This document shows positions 6,806 to 8,650 of a stretch of 8,650 nucleotides of DNA, in pieces (positions within the stretch are counted from its first letter, which is position 1; each line of letters opens with the position of its first letter). The position numbers and the translations under genes are program-made. A model generated the notes under the pieces. That model saw only the letters and a program-made list of their open reading frames with translations, had not been told where the DNA came from and ran no database searches. Source of the DNA: CBDVBZ01 sp965372355 (GTDB lineage Bacteria > Krumholzibacteriota > Krumholzibacteriia > WVZY01); contig CBDVBZ010000139.1 of assembly GCA_965372355.1 (NCBI GenBank), positions 1-8,650 on the forward strand, in the 5' to 3' direction.

Positions 6806-7525
6806 ATGAAGGACCAGAAGAGCGGCGATAACGTCTTCAGAGAATACGGACCGGAATCACCGATCGCGACAGAACTTCGCAGGCTCTACAACAACCTGCG
6901 CAGGGACGGGAATGGCCCCAAACGCAAATCGTTCCTCGTGACGAGTGCGACCCGTGGCGAGGGCAAGAGCACGATCGCGGCGTATCTGGCCATGACCATC
7001 GCACAGTTTCCCAGCAAGAAAGTCCTGGTCGTGGACGCAGATTTGAGGAGACCGAAGGTTCATCAGCTTTTCGGTGTCGATAACTACGAAGGGCTCACCG
7101 AGTGTCTGAGTCACGCGATCGACCCCCTGAAGACGGTACAGAAAACCGAGCTGGATAACCTGGATGTGATCACGTCCGGTGGTCCGACGCGGGTGCCATC
7201 GCGGCTCTTCGAATCGGATCTTCTTTCCGAATTCCTGGCGAAGGTGCAGTTCTATTACGATATTATCCTGGTGGACAGCCCGCCGGTTCTCGCGGTCAGC
7301 GATACGCTTTTTCTGTGCGCCGGCGTGGATGCCGTGCTCTATGTGGTCATCGCCGGTGTCACGCCCAGGCAGGTCGCCTTACGAGCGAAGGATGTCCTGC
7401 TGGATTCTCAGGCAAACATCGCTGGGGTTGTCGTCAACAATGTGACGGGCGCCTTGCCCTATTATTACGACTACGCATACTACGGTGCCTCCAAAGAGGA
7501 AAAGAAGACCCGCTCGCGCCGCTGA
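6806..7525 (+). CDS. BY-type tyrosine kinase (CpsD/Wzc cytoplasmic domain type)
   Basis: The 239-residue cytoplasmic P-loop protein is expected to autophosphorylate on tyrosine and to work with the preceding co-polymerase. The start region ELRRLYNNLR (23-32) corresponds to the oligomerisation helix of the family. Walker A is SATRGEGKST (47-56, K54). Walker A' is VLVVDADLRRPKVH (D77, D79). Walker B is IILVDSPP (D157). All three are intact, so activity is expected. The C-terminus carries a tyrosine cluster, YYYDYAYY, with tyrosines at 219, 220, 221, 223, 225 and 226, the usual autophosphorylation tail, then a basic end (KKTRSRR). Length is normal for split kinases of the CpsD type. The gene begins one base after the co-polymerase stop, with GGTGG about nine bases ahead inside that gene, so the two are probably translationally coupled. 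A MinD-type ATPase is excluded by the A' motif and the Tyr tail. Confidence 0.93.
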   Translation: MKDQKSGDNVFREYGPESPIATELRRLYNNLRRDGNGPKRKSFLVTSATRGEGKSTIAAYLAMTIAQFPSKKVLVVDADLRRPKVHQLFGVDNYEGLTECLSHAIDPLKTVQKTELDNLDVITSGGPTRVPSRLFESDLLSEFLAKVQFYYDIILVDSPPVLAVSDTLFLCAGVDAVLYVVIAGVTPRQVALRAKDVLLDSQANIAGVVVNNVTGALPYYYDYAYYGASKEEKKTRSRR

Positions 7526-7552
7526 GATTTCCCGGTCATGACCTGACGGCCG

Positions 7553-7567
7553 GTGTCCGCCGGACAC
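7553..7567 (+). other. Short perfect hairpin between kinase and glycosyltransferase
   Basis: GTGTCC-GCC-GGACAC forms a 6-base GC-rich stem with a 3-base loop in the 82-base gap before the glycosyltransferase. No T-run follows it on the plus strand, and on the minus strand the T-run precedes the stem, so it is not a standard intrinsic terminator. It could shield the 3' end of the upstream message or reduce downstream expression, or it may be chance. Confidence 0.3.
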
Positions 7568-7607
7568 ACACAAAAACCGGATCCGTTCGCACCCCTGGAC
7601 GATTCCC

Positions 7608-8650
7608 ATGAGAATCTTGATCTCGACACGGATCTTCCCGAACCGTCTGGATGACACGCGGGGGATCTATATTCTCAAACAGGCGATCGGTCTCGCCAGG
7701 CACGCCGACGTCCGGGTGGTCTCACCGGTCCCGTGGGTGCCGCCTTTCTTAAGGACAAAACACTACGCCGACTACGCCCGGATCCCTGAAAACGATACGA
7801 TTGGCGGGCTGGATGTCACGTACCCGCGGTTCTTTGTGACCCCGAAGGTGGCGCGTTTCTTGCATGGGCAGTTCGCCGCAACTTCTTTGATGACAAGGTA
7901 TAAGGGCATTGTCGATGAATTCCAGCCCGATGTGATTCTGGGCTTCTTCGCTTACCCGGACGGTTTCTTCAACGTTCGAATCGCCAAGCGATTTCGGTTG
8001 CCCGTGATGTGCGGTGTGCTCGGGAGCGACATTAATGTTATGGCGGCGCGCGGACTCCAGCGCATGGTGATCGGGCGGGCGATGATGGCGACGGACAGAA
8101 TTCTGTCGGTGAGCGGGGCGCTGAAGGATGAGGTCATCAAGCTCGGTGTCCCCGAACGGAGAGTCGTTGTGATCCCCAACGGGATCGACCTGGAGCAGTT
8201 TGCGGTTATCGAGCAGTCGGAGGCCCGCTCAAGGCTCGGGTTGGACGGCAACGGAAGGATCGTGCTGTGCGTGAGTCGGCTGAGCCACGAGAAGGGCATC
8301 GATGTCCTTCTCAAGGCATTCAGCGAGGTCGCTGAGCCGGAGACCACACTGGTTGTCGTGGGTGACGGCGATCAAAAGGGAGAGCTCGAGGGTCTGATCG
8401 GCGAGCTCAACCTGGGCGATCGCGTGCGGCTGACTGGGAGAAGGCCCCATACGGAAATCCCGCTGTGGATGAGCGCTTCGGACCTCGTGGTGCTCCCCAG
8501 CCGACTGGAGGGACATCCCAACGTGGTGGTCGAGGCGCACGCGTGCGGAAAACCGGTTGTGGCCACGCGTGTCGGCGGTGTGCCGGAGGCCATCCGGTCG
8601 GACGACCACGGTCTGCTCGTGGACCGGGATGATCCCGCAGCACTGGCCGA
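7608..8650 (+). CDS. GT4-family glycosyltransferase (cut by right edge)
   Basis: The frame from the ATG at 7608 stays open to the window edge, giving 347 residues of a protein that is usually about 380-420 long. The N-terminal GT-B domain begins RILISTRIFPNRLDDTRGIY and has VVSPVPWVPP (38-46), a pattern shared by GT4 enzymes of exopolysaccharide and teichuronic acid loci. The acceptor side includes GVLGSDIN (136-143). The donor domain shows PNGIDLEQF (190-198), VSRLSHEKGIDVLLKAF with R224 and K229 for donor phosphates, VVGDGDQKGEL, and EGHPNVVVEA, where E301 and E309 form the E-x7-E motif of retaining GT4 enzymes. AHACGKPVVATRVGGVPEAI follows. It should act at the cytoplasmic face of the inner membrane; the sugar transferred is unknown. 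No strong ribosome site precedes the ATG, but no other start exists near it in frame. It follows the kinase by 82 bases in the same direction and may share its transcript. Confidence 0.92.
   Translation, partial: MRILISTRIFPNRLDDTRGIYILKQAIGLARHADVRVVSPVPWVPPFLRTKHYADYARIPENDTIGGLDVTYPRFFVTPKVARFLHGQFAATSLMTRYKGIVDEFQPDVILGFFAYPDGFFNVRIAKRFRLPVMCGVLGSDINVMAARGLQRMVIGRAMMATDRILSVSGALKDEVIKLGVPERRVVVIPNGIDLEQFAVIEQSEARSRLGLDGNGRIVLCVSRLSHEKGIDVLLKAFSEVAEPETTLVVVGDGDQKGELEGLIGELNLGDRVRLTGRRPHTEIPLWMSASDLVVLPSRLEGHPNVVVEAHACGKPVVATRVGGVPEAIRSDDHGLLVDRDDPAALA

Noticed and set aside
7553..7575. Rho-independent terminator after the kinase gene.
   Set aside because: The stem is perfect, but no T-run follows it on the plus strand; on the minus strand the T-run lies on the wrong side.
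7952..8643. Minus-strand open frames at the right end.
   Set aside because: They lie antisense to the glycosyltransferase from 7608, which shows PNGID, the R/K donor-phosphate residues and E-x7-E motifs. The minus-strand products have no family character.

Overview
The window is part of a surface or secreted polysaccharide (capsule or exopolysaccharide) locus from a Gram-negative-type bacterium. An outer-membrane export protein with SLBB domains, a Wzz-type chain-length protein and a separate BY-type tyrosine kinase together imply a diderm envelope. Base composition is moderately high in GC (roughly 55-60 % by eye). Nothing in the window fixes the phylum. I see no insertion sequences, tRNAs, rRNAs, CRISPR arrays or phage genes.

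Layout: (1) positions 1-379, minus strand, carry the N-terminal part of a GT-B (GT4-like) glycosyltransferase that runs off the left edge. (2) Positions 380-679 are a 300-base divergent intergenic region. It holds a well-formed sigma-54 (-24/-12) promoter pointing right, a weaker sigma-70-like candidate pointing left, and two short perfect palindromes. (3) Positions 680-1738 encode a soluble GAF-GGDEF diguanylate cyclase with intact catalytic and inhibitory sites. (4) Positions 1837-4118 encode a nucleotide-sugar pair: a WbpA-like UDP-N-acetylhexosamine 6-dehydrogenase and a WbpP-like UDP-HexNAc(A) 4-epimerase. (5) Positions 4135-7525 encode the export and length-control module: a Wza-like exporter, a Wzz/GNVR polysaccharide co-polymerase and a BY-kinase, spaced 1-16 bases apart. 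(6) From 7608 a second GT4 glycosyltransferase runs off the right edge.

How the parts likely work together: the dehydrogenase and epimerase supply an acidic N-acetylated sugar nucleotide (UDP-GlcNAcA and/or UDP-GalNAcA). The glycosyltransferases build the repeat unit. The co-polymerase and kinase set chain length by phosphorylation cycles, and the Wza-like protein carries the product across the outer membrane. The initiating transferase, flippase, polymerase and any exosortase are not in the window and would be expected on either side. The most notable regulatory point is a sigma-54 promoter directly before a diguanylate cyclase at the head of the locus, which would join an enhancer-binding activator, local c-di-GMP production and polysaccharide export. 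I see no wholly new type of system; the unusual points are this promoter, an extra transmembrane helix in the co-polymerase and a C-terminal hydrophobic helix in the exporter.
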